This document shows positions 1 to 6,213 of a DNA stretch of 21,792 nt, one piece after another; position 1 is the stretch's first letter, and each line of letters opens with the position of its first letter. The position numbers and the translations under genes are program-made. Origin of the DNA: Bacillota bacterium (lineage in GTDB: Bacteria; Bacillota; Clostridia; Acetivibrionales; Acetivibrionaceae); assembly GCA_023398495.1 (NCBI GenBank), contig JAEWSG010000083.1:1-21792 (forward strand). Reading direction: 5' to 3'. Under the pieces are notes generated by a model. The model saw only the letters and a list, made by a program, of their open reading frames with translations, was not told the DNA's origin and ran no database searches.

Positions 1-117
1 AGAGCGATTGCTAAATTATGATAAGATAAAATATCACAATGTACAAAACTCGTTAACCAAACTGGAAGATATTATGAACACACTAAGAAAGGATAGTTAT
101 AATTTAGATATTGCATG
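1..117. repeat. Terminal direct repeat, left copy
   Basis: Bases 1-117 are identical to 21676-21792 when read base by base; the match ends only because the sequence ends. Such an exact end overlap is what a de Bruijn assembler leaves on a closed circle, but it also arises when a segment is bounded by a repeat of about k-mer length. The repeat lies inside the small ORF that begins at 8. If the molecule is circular, its unique length is 21,675 bp. Confidence 0.97.
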
Positions 118-253
118 TTTATTATTAGATGAAAAAGTTAATAAAGTGATTGTATACGTTAATAAACATGAAGATAGCAAAGTTAATGCTATAAATAATA
201 TAGGTTCGTCAGCAGTGGAAGTTAAAGAAAAGGATTTCCAGATGCATTTTTAA
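8..253 (+). CDS. Small hypothetical protein (81 aa), related to the fragment at 4393-4494
   Basis: I do not recognise the family. The frame is open from the window edge; the first start is TTG at 8, with no clear ribosome binding site. An internal ATG at 74 has GGAAG five bases upstream and would give 59 aa. I kept the longer form because the first 22 codons look protein-like (charged, helical). The protein has a short hydrophobic strand (CLLLD), then an NKVIVYVNKHEDSKVNAI core. The same pattern, with a similar spacing of V, N, S and E residues, recurs in the remnant at 4393-4494. If the window is circular, the gene lies 50 bases after the second ABC permease, and the frame is closed upstream by a TAG at 21665-21667. 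It contains the left terminal repeat, so it may be a multi-copy or repeated gene. Function unknown. Confidence 0.55.
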   Translation: MLNYDKIKYHNVQNSLTKLEDIMNTLRKDSYNLDIACLLLDEKVNKVIVYVNKHEDSKVNAINNIGSSAVEVKEKDFQMHF

Positions 254-297
254 TTTAATAATAAGTGCACCAGAAAAAATGTAGGTGCATATGTCAG

Positions 298-336
298 GCA
301 GTTGTTGGAGTTATATAATCCGGCAACTGCTTTTTA
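298..336 (+). terminator. Rho-independent terminator after the first small ORF
   Basis: GCAGTTG (298-304) pairs with CAACTGC (324-330), extended inward by GG/CC pairs, and is followed by a T-run at 331-335. A smaller hairpin (TGCACC 266-271 with GGTGCA 284-289) sits just upstream. It separates the 8-253 ORF from the operon that starts at 461. Confidence 0.7.
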
Positions 337-412
337 TGTGAGAGCAGAGTTCGCTTCTTAGGCAACTTCGATAGCCGCTTATAATGCTAATGTTTTGAAA
401 AATACTCTACTG

Positions 413-421
413 TGGTATAAT
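413..421 (+). promoter_or_regulatory. Extended -10 promoter for the 461-1106 gene pair
   Basis: TGGTATAAT (TG at 413-414, TATAAT at 416-421) is an extended -10 element. A weak TTTTGA lies 17 bases before TATAAT. The ATG at 461 follows after about 40 bases. Seen by eye; strength not measured. Confidence 0.55.
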
Positions 422-460
422 AAAGCTATAAACTATAAAGAAGAGATTGGCGGTGATTAA

Positions 461-739
461 ATGAAATGGGAAGATGTTAAGAAGTCATATCCTTCTGCAT
501 GGCTTTTGATAGAAGCGATAGAAGCACATACCGAAGGCGACAATAGAATTATTGATAGAATTTCAGTTATAGATTCTTTCCAAGACAAATCAAGCAAATC
601 AGCATTTTTAAAGTATTTGGAACTGCATAAGGATTTTCCAGATAGAGAATTATATGTTGTTCACAGTGAAAGAGAAAGCCTTGATATTAAGGAACAAAAA
701 TGGGCAGGTCTAGGAGTGAGGGCAAGCAATGGAATTTGA
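461..739 (+). CDS. Hypothetical protein (92 aa) paired with a retropepsin-like protease
   Basis: Small acidic soluble protein with no signal peptide or membrane segment; family not recognised. The ATG follows GGCGGTGA at a usable distance and an extended -10 promoter lies about 40 bases upstream. Its last 11 bases overlap the start of the aspartic protease gene at 729, so the two are translationally coupled and probably work together. The layout (small soluble protein, then a small DTG protease) would suit a protease with a dedicated partner or substrate, but nothing in the residues shows this directly. It carries several tryptophans and a YPSAWLLIEAIEAH segment near the N-terminus that would make a useful search seed. 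Confidence 0.75.
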   Translation: MKWEDVKKSYPSAWLLIEAIEAHTEGDNRIIDRISVIDSFQDKSSKSAFLKYLELHKDFPDRELYVVHSERESLDIKEQKWAGLGVRASNGI

Positions 740-1106
740 ACTTAAATACGGGATTCCTTTTATCAGTGCTGTTTTTAAACATGGTGATAAAGAAATCCTT
801 TTAAAAAATGTTGTTATTGATACTGGCTCCGGAGGAACAATCTTACCCACTGAGATAGCTCTTGAATTAGGTCTTGAAGCTGAATTAATTGATACTCTTC
901 ACAGGATACGTGGTGTTGGTGGAACAGAATTTGTTTATGAAAAAGTTATAGATTCTATCCAGTTAGGAAATGTTGAAGTATGTAATTTCAAAATTCAGAT
1001 TGGCGCAATGAATTATGGTTTCGGTATTAATGCTATCTTAGGAATGAATTTCCTAAAGGCTGGGGAACTGATGATTGATTGCGGGAAATTAGAAATTCGG
1101 AAATAA
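729..1106 (+). CDS. Retropepsin-like aspartic protease (125 aa)
   Basis: Single-domain retropepsin-like aspartyl protease. The catalytic motif DTGSGGT is at about residues 32-38, in the usual setting VVIDTGSGGTILP. The C-terminal half has the ILGMNFL segment typical of the family's second conserved strand, followed by a terminal strand ending LEIRK. At 125 aa it is one lobe, so it should act as a homodimer. There is no signal peptide, so it is probably cytosolic. The start at 729 overlaps the upstream gene by 11 bases and has a purine-rich GAGGG just ahead. A terminator follows directly. Stand-alone bacterial proteins of this type mostly have unknown substrates. The fold call is firm; the role is not known. 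Confidence 0.88.
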   Translation: MEFELKYGIPFISAVFKHGDKEILLKNVVIDTGSGGTILPTEIALELGLEAELIDTLHRIRGVGGTEFVYEKVIDSIQLGNVEVCNFKIQIGAMNYGFGINAILGMNFLKAGELMIDCGKLEIRK

Positions 1107-1116
1107 AGAAAAAAAT

Positions 1117-1146
1117 GCCTCCAAATTTTGCTGGAGGCTTCTTTTG
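1117..1146 (+). terminator. Rho-independent terminator after the retropepsin gene
   Basis: GCCTCCA (1117-1123) pairs with TGGAGGC (1132-1138), with an eight-base loop and TTCTTTT after it. It closes the 461-1106 operon. Confidence 0.9.
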
Positions 1147-1216
1147 TACCTATAATCCGTCTGACCCTTTCTCGTCAAAGTTACTTGGTATAGTTCTTTT
1201 CACTGCGACATGCGTT

Positions 1217-1630
1217 TTATGGAGATACAAGCTCAATCTTACATACGCCATCAGAATCATTGCAATATAGAAGTAGTTTTTTCCTAGATAAAAACTCAAT
1301 GGTTAATAATATGCTGGAATCTCCTAATAGTTTATTGCCTAATTCTACTTTAGCACTAATAACAATTTCATCATTTATCCAATCGTAGTCAATACAAATT
1401 ACATCCTCGTCTATATCCTCATTAGATAAATCCTTTTTATAATGATCTATTCCACAATACCAGCCATCAATAAATATTCTATACCAGTCTGAATCACTAT
1501 TTGTACCAATCCAAATTAAGATTACTTCATTGTTATTTTCAGGAGTCAGTATCGCTTTAAGTTTACTAACTTTTAGACATGCTATCTCTGTGACCGAACC
1601 TTCATAATCCTGAAATATTCTATCAAACAT
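1217..1630 (-). CDS. Hypothetical acidic protein (137 aa)
   Basis: Not recognised. The ATG (minus strand, ending at 1630) has AGAGG six bases upstream. The protein is strongly acidic, with a central run of D and E residues (about 68-78), several aromatic residues (WYRIF, DGWYCG, YDWIND) and no membrane segment. Small acidic proteins with many aromatics are common among immunity proteins and SMI1/SUKH-like folds, but I see no diagnostic motif and make no functional claim. It is transcribed against its neighbours, with the retropepsin terminator on one side and about 540 bases of non-coding sequence on the other. Codon use matches the surroundings. Confidence 0.7.
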   Translation of the reverse strand: MFDRIFQDYEGSVTEIACLKVSKLKAILTPENNNEVILIWIGTNSDSDWYRIFIDGWYCGIDHYKKDLSNEDIDEDVICIDYDWINDEIVISAKVELGNKLLGDSSILLTIEFLSRKKLLLYCNDSDGVCKIELVSP

Positions 1631-1884
1631 TGTGTACCTCTAAAATCAATATTATTGTTTTTTACAATTAAAGTATATCACATAAAAATCTTTGGTGCAG
1701 CCGGATTCACCGTACCTATAACCTATATATATATTGACAGGCGAGGTAGAAAATAAAGTTCCTCCTTGGCACGCGTATCAGCTAATCATATACACCTAGC
1801 AGCTTATCAGTTTTATCCCAATAAAAAAGTGATTGGGTGCTGAGGTTTTTTGTGACAAGCTGTCATTGTGGATTAGCAGTAAAA

Positions 1885-2042
1885 ATGAATACAATTGAGG
1901 TAGATTATGGAAACTGTGTAAAAAATATTATATCCAATGAATTAGGGGGGATCTCAATTATGACGAATAAGTAGATGCAATTGACTATGAACTCTTGAAA
2001 TATTTTATGAACACGGGCCTTGCCATAGGTCTACAAAAATAA
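1885..2042 (+). pseudogene. Possible remnant of a small frameshifted ORF
   Basis: Within the 1631-2180 gap, one frame reads MNTIEVDYGNCVKNIISN from 1885 and stops at a TAG (1972-1974). Another frame continues as VDAIDYELLKYFMNTGLAIG up to a TAA at 2040-2042. Two adjoining protein-like stretches in different frames suggest one short gene broken by a frameshift. Family not recognised. It could be chance in AT-rich DNA. The rest of 1631-1884 holds no gene that I can support. Confidence 0.25.
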
Positions 2043-2134
2043 TTTATTTTTTCACTAATTAAAGGAAAGTATATGCATAGGAGTTGATTTAATACTTCGT
2101 ATTTGCCACACTCCATATAAAATGAAAGTTGTGA

Positions 2135-2163
2135 TTGCCAAATTTATGAATTTATGGCATAAT
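2135..2163 (+). promoter_or_regulatory. Sigma-A-type promoter of the structured leader and RNase H gene
   Basis: TTGCCA (2135-2140), a 17-base spacer, then CATAAT (2158-2163). Transcription would begin near 2170, about 15-20 bases before the first hairpin of the structured region at 2186. Confidence 0.6.
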
Positions 2164-2185
2164 CAAATTAGTTGAATATGTATAG

Positions 2186-2350
2186 CAAATGCTTGGCATT
2201 TGCTATGGCAGGGAACGGTCACTGGTTCCCACCCGTTCTTCGAAGGCTTAAGGATCTGAGTTTCTCATATCTGCCTTCGGCATTTTGAATGCAGCCGTTA
2301 GTTGTCAAATGACTGAGTGAGTCTATTTGGCGGTTAACGGCTGCATTTTT
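2186..2350 (+). ncRNA. Structured leader or small RNA with intrinsic terminator, upstream of the RNase H-like gene
   Basis: About 165 bases fold into consecutive helices. Helix 1: AGCAAATGC pairs with GCATTTGCT around TTG (2186-2206). Helix 2: GGGAAC pairs with GTTCCC. Helix 3: CGAAGGC pairs with GCCTTCG, enclosing a smaller GAG/CTC stem. Helix 4 is long: AATGCAGCCGTTA (2288-2300) pairs exactly with TAACGGCTGCATT (2335-2347), its interior adds CAAAT/ATTTG and GACT/AGTC, and a T-run follows. Helix 4 plus the T-run is an intrinsic terminator only a few bases before the AAGGAGG of the next gene. The element could be an attenuated or riboswitch-like leader, or an independent small RNA. I could not match it to T-box, SAM, lysine, purine, guanidine or c-di-AMP consensus features. 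Confidence 0.6.
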
Positions 2351-2366
2351 GTTAAGGAGGAAATAT

Positions 2367-2807
2367 ATGACAATACTTAAAGCTAGTGAATATGTAGATG
2401 GTAGCTTCAATTTCCAGACCAGTTTAGCAGGATCAGCAGTGATACTATTTACCAATCTAAACCATCGTCCGTATCGATTCGCTTTTCGTCGACAGTACAT
2501 AACACTGAATAAATATGGTGCGAATATTGCTGAGATTAATGCTGTCAAGACTGCAATTAAAGCAGCAAACTCACTTGGTGTTACAGATCTAACCATTTAT
2601 TACGACTGGGATGGATTGGCTTACTATGCATATAAATCAAACATTAAGACTAGTCACCAAGACTGCCAGTTCTACATTCAGTACGCGGAATTTATTGAGC
2701 GAAAACGCATGAGTATGCGAATTTGCTTTGTAAAGGTAAAGGCACATTCTGGTGTTAAATTGAATAATAGTGTTGATAGGATGGCGAGGGCAGGTATGGT
2801 TACCTAA
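2367..2807 (+). CDS. RNase HI-like protein, stand-alone (146 aa)
   Basis: Ribonuclease H fold of the RNase HI/reverse-transcriptase-like type, which cuts the RNA strand of RNA:DNA hybrids. Probable catalytic residues are present in order: D11 in VDGSFN, E56 in AEINAV, D80 in IYYDWDGL and D137 in NNSVDRMA, with H127 in VKAHSG as the usual mobile histidine. The length suits a bare catalytic domain, without an N-terminal hybrid-binding domain. I chose the ATG at 2367 because a perfect AAGGAGG (2354-2360) lies just upstream; a longer reading from 2349 would run through this site. The gene is monocistronic, behind the structured leader and its terminator, so expression is probably conditional. It could be a housekeeping RnhA variant or part of a mobile or defence function. 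No reverse transcriptase lies nearby. Confidence 0.85.
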   Translation: MTILKASEYVDGSFNFQTSLAGSAVILFTNLNHRPYRFAFRRQYITLNKYGANIAEINAVKTAIKAANSLGVTDLTIYYDWDGLAYYAYKSNIKTSHQDCQFYIQYAEFIERKRMSMRICFVKVKAHSGVKLNNSVDRMARAGMVT

Positions 2808-2941
2808 AATACCCTGTTATTAAGCTGTATCAAAAAGAAACAAAGCTATCAAGTGGAAATTTCTGTATTAATTTTTTGATTTTCTTAAATGCCTTTTAAA
2901 TAAAGAAAAACGCAATATTATGTTACGATATTGAAACATGA

Positions 2942-3223
2942 CTAGAATATCTTTTTAATAATAGGCAAAAATATGCAAGACTTGAAAAAGGCTTAATAGA
3001 CATTTCGTTTGCCAGTATATATGCTATTGCTCAAATTTTAGATGCAAAGATAGATGATATAACATCTGCGGTTCGCAATGAAAAGATTGAAGAGCCAATG
3101 TTTAGAGGAAACAGCGGTTATGGGCAAGAGGATAAGTTTTTATTTATAAATAATATGTTGGATACATTTTATGCTCATCGCAAACTATATAACAGTGTCA
3201 GGCAGGTCGAAGCAAATGAATAA
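2942..3223 (+). pseudogene. 5'-truncated XRE-family (HTH_3) regulator remnant
   Basis: The frame is open from 2942 (after TGA 2939-2941) to TAA 3221-3223. It reads NNRQKYARLEKGLIDISFAS, then a segment on to about AKIDDI, matching the second half of a Cro/C1-type HTH domain (recognition helix, LEKG turn, last helices). A C-terminal tail of about 50 residues follows. There is no ATG, GTG or TTG at the front and the first two helices are missing, so the 5' end was probably lost. Its stop overlaps the ImmA/IrrE start by 8 bases (ATGAATAA), the usual arrangement of XRE-ImmA pairs, so the pair was once intact. An inverted repeat, CAATAT (2913-2918) with ATATTG (2928-2933), just upstream may be a leftover operator. 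Confidence 0.7.
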
Positions 3224-4022
3224 GAGCAGACAAATCACTATTGAAAGAAATGCTGAGGATGTTAGGGATAAGTGTAATATAACAGATTATGGTGTTAAAG
3301 ATGTTTTTGAAGCTTCTGGAAAGTTGGGTTATAGAACAATTAGATACCCAATTGGGGCAGAAGCTTTTTTAGGTTTTGCATTAATAAAAGATTCTGAAAG
3401 AATTATATTTTCAAACTCTTCACTGATTTTATCAAGGGAGATTTTTTCTGTTGCTCATGAAATTGGTCACCAAAGACTGCATTTAAATGAACAAGGGAGA
3501 ACTTTGATAAAAGATGATGATTTTTCGGATAGAGATGAATTGGAAGTTGAAGCAAATTATTTTGCAGCTTGTTTATTAATGCCGATGGAAAAAGTCGAAA
3601 AGTTTGTTAGGCTTGAGCTTAAAGACAAAGATATTACAGCTTGGGACGGTTTAGATATAGCAAGAATACAAACAGCTTTTAATGTTAGCTATGTTATGGC
3701 ATTAGTTAGACTTAGAGCATTGAATATTTTAAATGATACCATTATTGATAAATTAAAAATTGACAAAATAGAGCAAACAGCATCTAAATTGTTGAATGTA
3801 ATAGGCGGTAATACAGAACTGTGTAGAGCTGCTGAAGCTAAAAAAGTGCCAGCTGAGTTTTTAGAATGGGTCATTACAAATTATAATGAGAAACTAATTC
3901 CGAAAACAAGTCTTGTCACTGCTCTTAAATACGTAGCTTTAAGCCCTGAGGATGTAAATATTAATGATAAAGATGAAAAAGAAGAGGAAAGTTTTGATGA
4001 TTTGCTTGGAGGGATGGATTAG
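3216..4022 (+). CDS. ImmA/IrrE family metallopeptidase (268 aa)
   Basis: Zinc metallopeptidase of the ImmA/IrrE (COG2856) group, which usually cleaves a partner XRE repressor in response to DNA damage or another signal. The zinc motif HEIGH is at 81-85, and the third ligand is the glutamate of EANYFAACLLMP (about 112). The C-terminal third is a helical region with a very acidic end. I chose the ATG at 3216 rather than 3171 because it overlaps the stop of the XRE remnant by 8 bases, the normal coupling for this pair. The peptidase looks intact although its regulator is truncated. The next gene overlaps its 3' end, so the original unit probably had three genes. Such pairs are common in mobile elements, toxin-antitoxin systems and stress regulons. 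Confidence 0.9.
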   Translation: MNKSRQITIERNAEDVRDKCNITDYGVKDVFEASGKLGYRTIRYPIGAEAFLGFALIKDSERIIFSNSSLILSREIFSVAHEIGHQRLHLNEQGRTLIKDDDFSDRDELEVEANYFAACLLMPMEKVEKFVRLELKDKDITAWDGLDIARIQTAFNVSYVMALVRLRALNILNDTIIDKLKIDKIEQTASKLLNVIGGNTELCRAAEAKKVPAEFLEWVITNYNEKLIPKTSLVTALKYVALSPEDVNINDKDEKEEESFDDLLGGMD

Positions 4023-4368
4023 CTGTATTTGTCTTGTGACAGATGATATAAAAGAGCGTGGACCCCATTATACCCTTATGAGAATACCGGATTCTGAGGT
4101 TATCCCATTTGCTTTTTATGAGATTTTATTTTTAGATTTTTTAGAAGGCAGAATGTCAGAAGTTGAATTGGCTGATGCATTTAATGCGGTCTGTGATTTA
4201 TCTGATTTAGTTTGGGATATCAAATCCAAATTGAAAAGTTTTATGAGAAGGTTTTGGAAGGAGCCATATAGTGAAAATGAAAAAGTATGGATGAGAGGGT
4301 TTTGCTGTGAGAAAAGCATAGATGCAAAGGAACGCATCCTAGGACTATGGAATTACATAAATAAATAG
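3997..4368 (+). CDS. Hypothetical protein overlapping the ImmA/IrrE gene (123 aa)
   Basis: Family not recognised. It starts inside the 3' end of the peptidase gene, 26 bases before its stop. I prefer the ATG at 3997 because AGAGGA lies eight bases upstream; an ATG at 3964 in the same frame and a GTG near 4036 are alternatives. The body reads LVTDDIKERGPHYTLMRIPD, then a hydrophobic helix around FYEILFLDFLEG, then basic and aromatic helices. The tail contains two cysteines (FCCEK). There is no signal peptide. Overlap with the peptidase suggests a third member of an XRE-ImmA unit, for example a substrate or effector, but no residue-level evidence shows this. Confidence 0.65.
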   Translation: MICLEGWISCICLVTDDIKERGPHYTLMRIPDSEVIPFAFYEILFLDFLEGRMSEVELADAFNAVCDLSDLVWDIKSKLKSFMRRFWKEPYSENEKVWMRGFCCEKSIDAKERILGLWNYINK

Positions 4369-4392
4369 CAGGTTTTAAATGGTAAATGGTAA

Positions 4393-4494
4393 GTTAATGT
4401 TTATTTACACAGTCTTGAAGAAAGTAAAATAAACTCTATAAAAAACATAGTAGATTCTGAAGCTGTAGAAATTAAGAAAATTGGAGTAAACTAA
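4393..4494 (+). pseudogene. C-terminal fragment of a paralog of the 8-253 ORF
   Basis: After a stop at 4390-4392 the frame reads VNVYLHSLEESKINSIKNIV and continues to a TAA at 4492-4494. It aligns without gaps to the C-terminal part of the 8-253 protein (VIVYVNKHEDSKVNAINNIG): V, Y, E, SK, N, I, NI and the following S, AVE and K are shared. No start codon or ribosome binding site precedes it, and an ATG at 4379 leads into a different frame (MVNGKLMF), which suggests a frameshift near 4390. It is therefore a decayed second copy of the gene found in the terminal repeat. Confidence 0.6.
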
Positions 4495-4524
4495 TATAAG
4501 AATAGACTTAGGGAGGAGCTTGAT

Positions 4525-5063
4525 ATGCAAAAAATTGTTCCACATTTATGGTACGACAAGGAAGCTAGGGAAGCGGCACTGTTTTATACCAGTTTATTTG
4601 ACCAATCGAAAATATTGGATGTAACAGTAATAGAGAACACACCATCAGGAGATGCGGAAAGAGTTAGTTTCAAGTTAGGCGAACAGCAATTTGAGGCGAT
4701 TAATGCGGGTCCTTTCTTCAAATTCAACCCATCCATTTCCTTGATGGTAGCCTTCTGCTTTCTGCAATGGACAACGGCTTTGATGTGGATTTTAGTTTTA
4801 ATGAGGCATTTTCACTCATTATAAAGTGTGAAGACCAGGAGGAGATTGATTATTTCTGGGACAAGCTATCTGCTATACCTAAGGCAGAGCAATGCGGTTG
4901 GGTAAAGGACAAGTTTGGTGTATCGTGGCAAATCGTACCTGCGATAATGGATGAGATGATGAAATCCGGCGACAGAGAAAAAATACAGCGGGTAACAGAG
5001 GCATTCATGGCAATGAAGAAATTTGATTTGGAAGCTTTGCAAAAAGCATATGATGGGGCTTAA
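4525..5063 (+). pseudogene. Tandem-VOC (PhnB-type) protein gene, internally deleted and frameshifted
   Basis: Starts at ATG 4525 with GGGAGGAG upstream. The first frame begins MQKIVPHLWYDKEA and runs through FKFNPSIS, as in the first VOC domain of PhnB/3-demethylubiquinone methyltransferase-like proteins. Near 4750-4790 the frame shifts. The second frame, from SAMDNGFD, gives FSFNEAFSLIIKCEDQEEID, then DKLSA, AEQCGWVKDKFGVSWQIVP and a KMKKFD-type end at 5063. That second part matches the C-terminal half of the second VOC domain of two-domain members. The sequence therefore joins the front of domain 1 to the back of domain 2, lacking roughly 100-130 residues and out of frame. The homologous FxFNxxxS segments of the two domains flank the junction, which suggests recombination between the repeats. 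Very probably non-functional. Confidence 0.8.
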
Positions 5064-5097
5064 GGAGTAACAGTGAGACAGAAAAGAGGCTAAAACT

Positions 5098-5335
5098 ATG
5101 GAACAAAATAAGATTAACTCTGTAGATGAATATATTTTGCAATTTCCTAACGAGGTTCAAGAAATTCTTCAAGAACTGAGGAGACTAGTAAAAGATACCG
5201 CACCGGAGGCTGAAGAAAAAATCAGCTACCAAATGCCCACATATTATTTGTATGGCAATTTGGTGCACTTTGCAGCATATGTTTAGAGTTAGCGAAAATA
5301 AAAGTAAAGCTCTGGAAAAAATGAAGCATAAATAG
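5098..5335 (+). pseudogene. DUF1801/YdhG-type protein gene with internal deletion
   Basis: The ATG at 5098 opens a frame reading MEQNKINSVDEYILQFPNEV, then APEAEEKISYQMPTYYLYGN and LVHFAAY, the N-terminal half of the DUF1801/YdhG family. It stops at 5284-5286, after only 62 aa. Directly after the junction another frame (5282-5335) reads FRVSENKSKALEKMKHK and a stop, which matches the family's usual C-terminal tail (KFRVxEN...). The middle of the domain, roughly 40-50 residues with the conserved aromatic strands, is missing and the frame is shifted. This is the second neighbouring gene that keeps both ends but has lost its interior. Confidence 0.72.
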
Positions 5336-5370
5336 CCTTGGATGAGTATAAGCAAAAGGAGAAAACAGTA

Positions 5371-5907
5371 ATGTCAAACAAAGAACTACTTACCATATTG
5401 AAAGCACGTTTTGAGAAAAATATGAACCGCCATAAAGGTCTTGAGTGGGCTAAAGTACAAGCAAATCTGGAAGCTGATACTGAAAAACTGAGTTCACTCA
5501 ATGAAATGGAGAAAACTGGCGGGGACCCAGATGTTGTTGGATATGATGAAACGACGGGCGAATACATTTTTTATGACTGTTCAGAGGAAAGTCCCAAAGG
5601 TCGCAGAAGTCTTTGTTATGACCGTGAAGCGCTGGAGAAAAGGAAAGAACACAAACCGGAAAATAGTGCTATTGATATGGCAGCCTCAATGGGCATAGAG
5701 CTATTAACTGAAGAACAATATCGGGACTTGCAGAAGCTTGGAAATTTTGATACGAAAACGTCAAGTTGGGTGAAAACACCTACTGAGATTAGAAAACTTG
5801 GAGGTGCCCTCTTTTGCGATCGTCGCTATAACCATGTTTTCGTGTATCATAATGGTGCAGAATCTTACTACAGCTCCAGGGGATTCCGTGGCTCTCTGAG
5901 GGTATAA
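5371..5907 (+). CDS. DUF4256 family protein (178 aa)
   Basis: Resembles the DUF4256 family, soluble proteins of about 180-190 aa with unknown function found in many bacteria. I recognise the segments LEWAKVQANLEA, SLNEMEKTGGDPDVVGYDE, IFYDCSEESPKGRRSLCYD and, near the C-terminus, LGGALFCDRRYNHVFVYHNG followed by YYSSRGFRGSLRV, which is the usual end. The length matches the family, so it appears intact, unlike its upstream neighbours. I chose the ATG at 5371 because AAAGGAG lies about nine bases upstream; a longer form from 5338 would include that site. It has no signal peptide or membrane segment. Confidence 0.82.
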   Translation: MSNKELLTILKARFEKNMNRHKGLEWAKVQANLEADTEKLSSLNEMEKTGGDPDVVGYDETTGEYIFYDCSEESPKGRRSLCYDREALEKRKEHKPENSAIDMAASMGIELLTEEQYRDLQKLGNFDTKTSSWVKTPTEIRKLGGALFCDRRYNHVFVYHNGAESYYSSRGFRGSLRV

Positions 5908-5996
5908 ATTCAGGGGTCAGCCTTAATGCCGATAGAGCCTAAAAGATTCAGGTAAAGTTTTTATAAAGGGCTTTAAAAAACATTTACTGGAAGAGA

Positions 5997-6040
5997 GTGG
6001 TTAAGTCCAATAATAAGGATTTGGCCACTTTTTATTTTTA
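5997..6040 (+). terminator. Rho-independent terminator after the DUF4256 gene
   Basis: GTGGTTAAGTCC (5997-6008) pairs, with several G-T pairs, with GGATTTGGCCAC (6017-6028) around an eight-base loop. A long T-rich run follows to 6040. Confidence 0.88.
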
Positions 6041-6112
6041 TAACCGAATTGGCATAGACTTGCAAGATTATGATAAAATGATTAATAGAATAGTAGTCTG
6101 GCCTATAAGCCC

Positions 6113-6199
6113 ATGGATGAAATAGTAAGCAATATACAGGATACCGTTGAAATTATTAATATAATTAAACCGATATATAACTTTAAAGCAGCAGAGTAA
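6113..6199 (+). other. Possible 28-codon upstream ORF before rnz
   Basis: An ATG at 6113 opens MDEIVSNIQDTVEIINIIKP and ends at TAA 6197-6199, 14 bases before the RNase Z start. It has no clear ribosome binding site. It may be a chance ORF, the tail of a lost gene, or a leader peptide. A weak TTGCAA-N17-TAATAG promoter-like pair lies just upstream. Confidence 0.2.
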
Positions 6200-6213
6200 T
6201 GGAGGAGAAGATA

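Noticed and set aside
1631..2180. Further genes in the gap before the RNase H leader
   Set aside because: Apart from a possible frameshifted remnant at 1885-2042, no ORF has both a start signal and protein-like composition; no tRNA or rRNA was seen.
2186..2350. Known riboswitch or T-box identity for the structured leader
   Set aside because: I saw no T-box sequence, nor SAM, lysine, purine, guanidine or c-di-AMP consensus elements; the class is left open.
2219..2596. Minus-strand ORF of 125 codons over the RNase H gene
   Set aside because: It is antisense to a gene with clear RNase H catalytic residues and a perfect ribosome binding site, and also crosses the leader hairpins.
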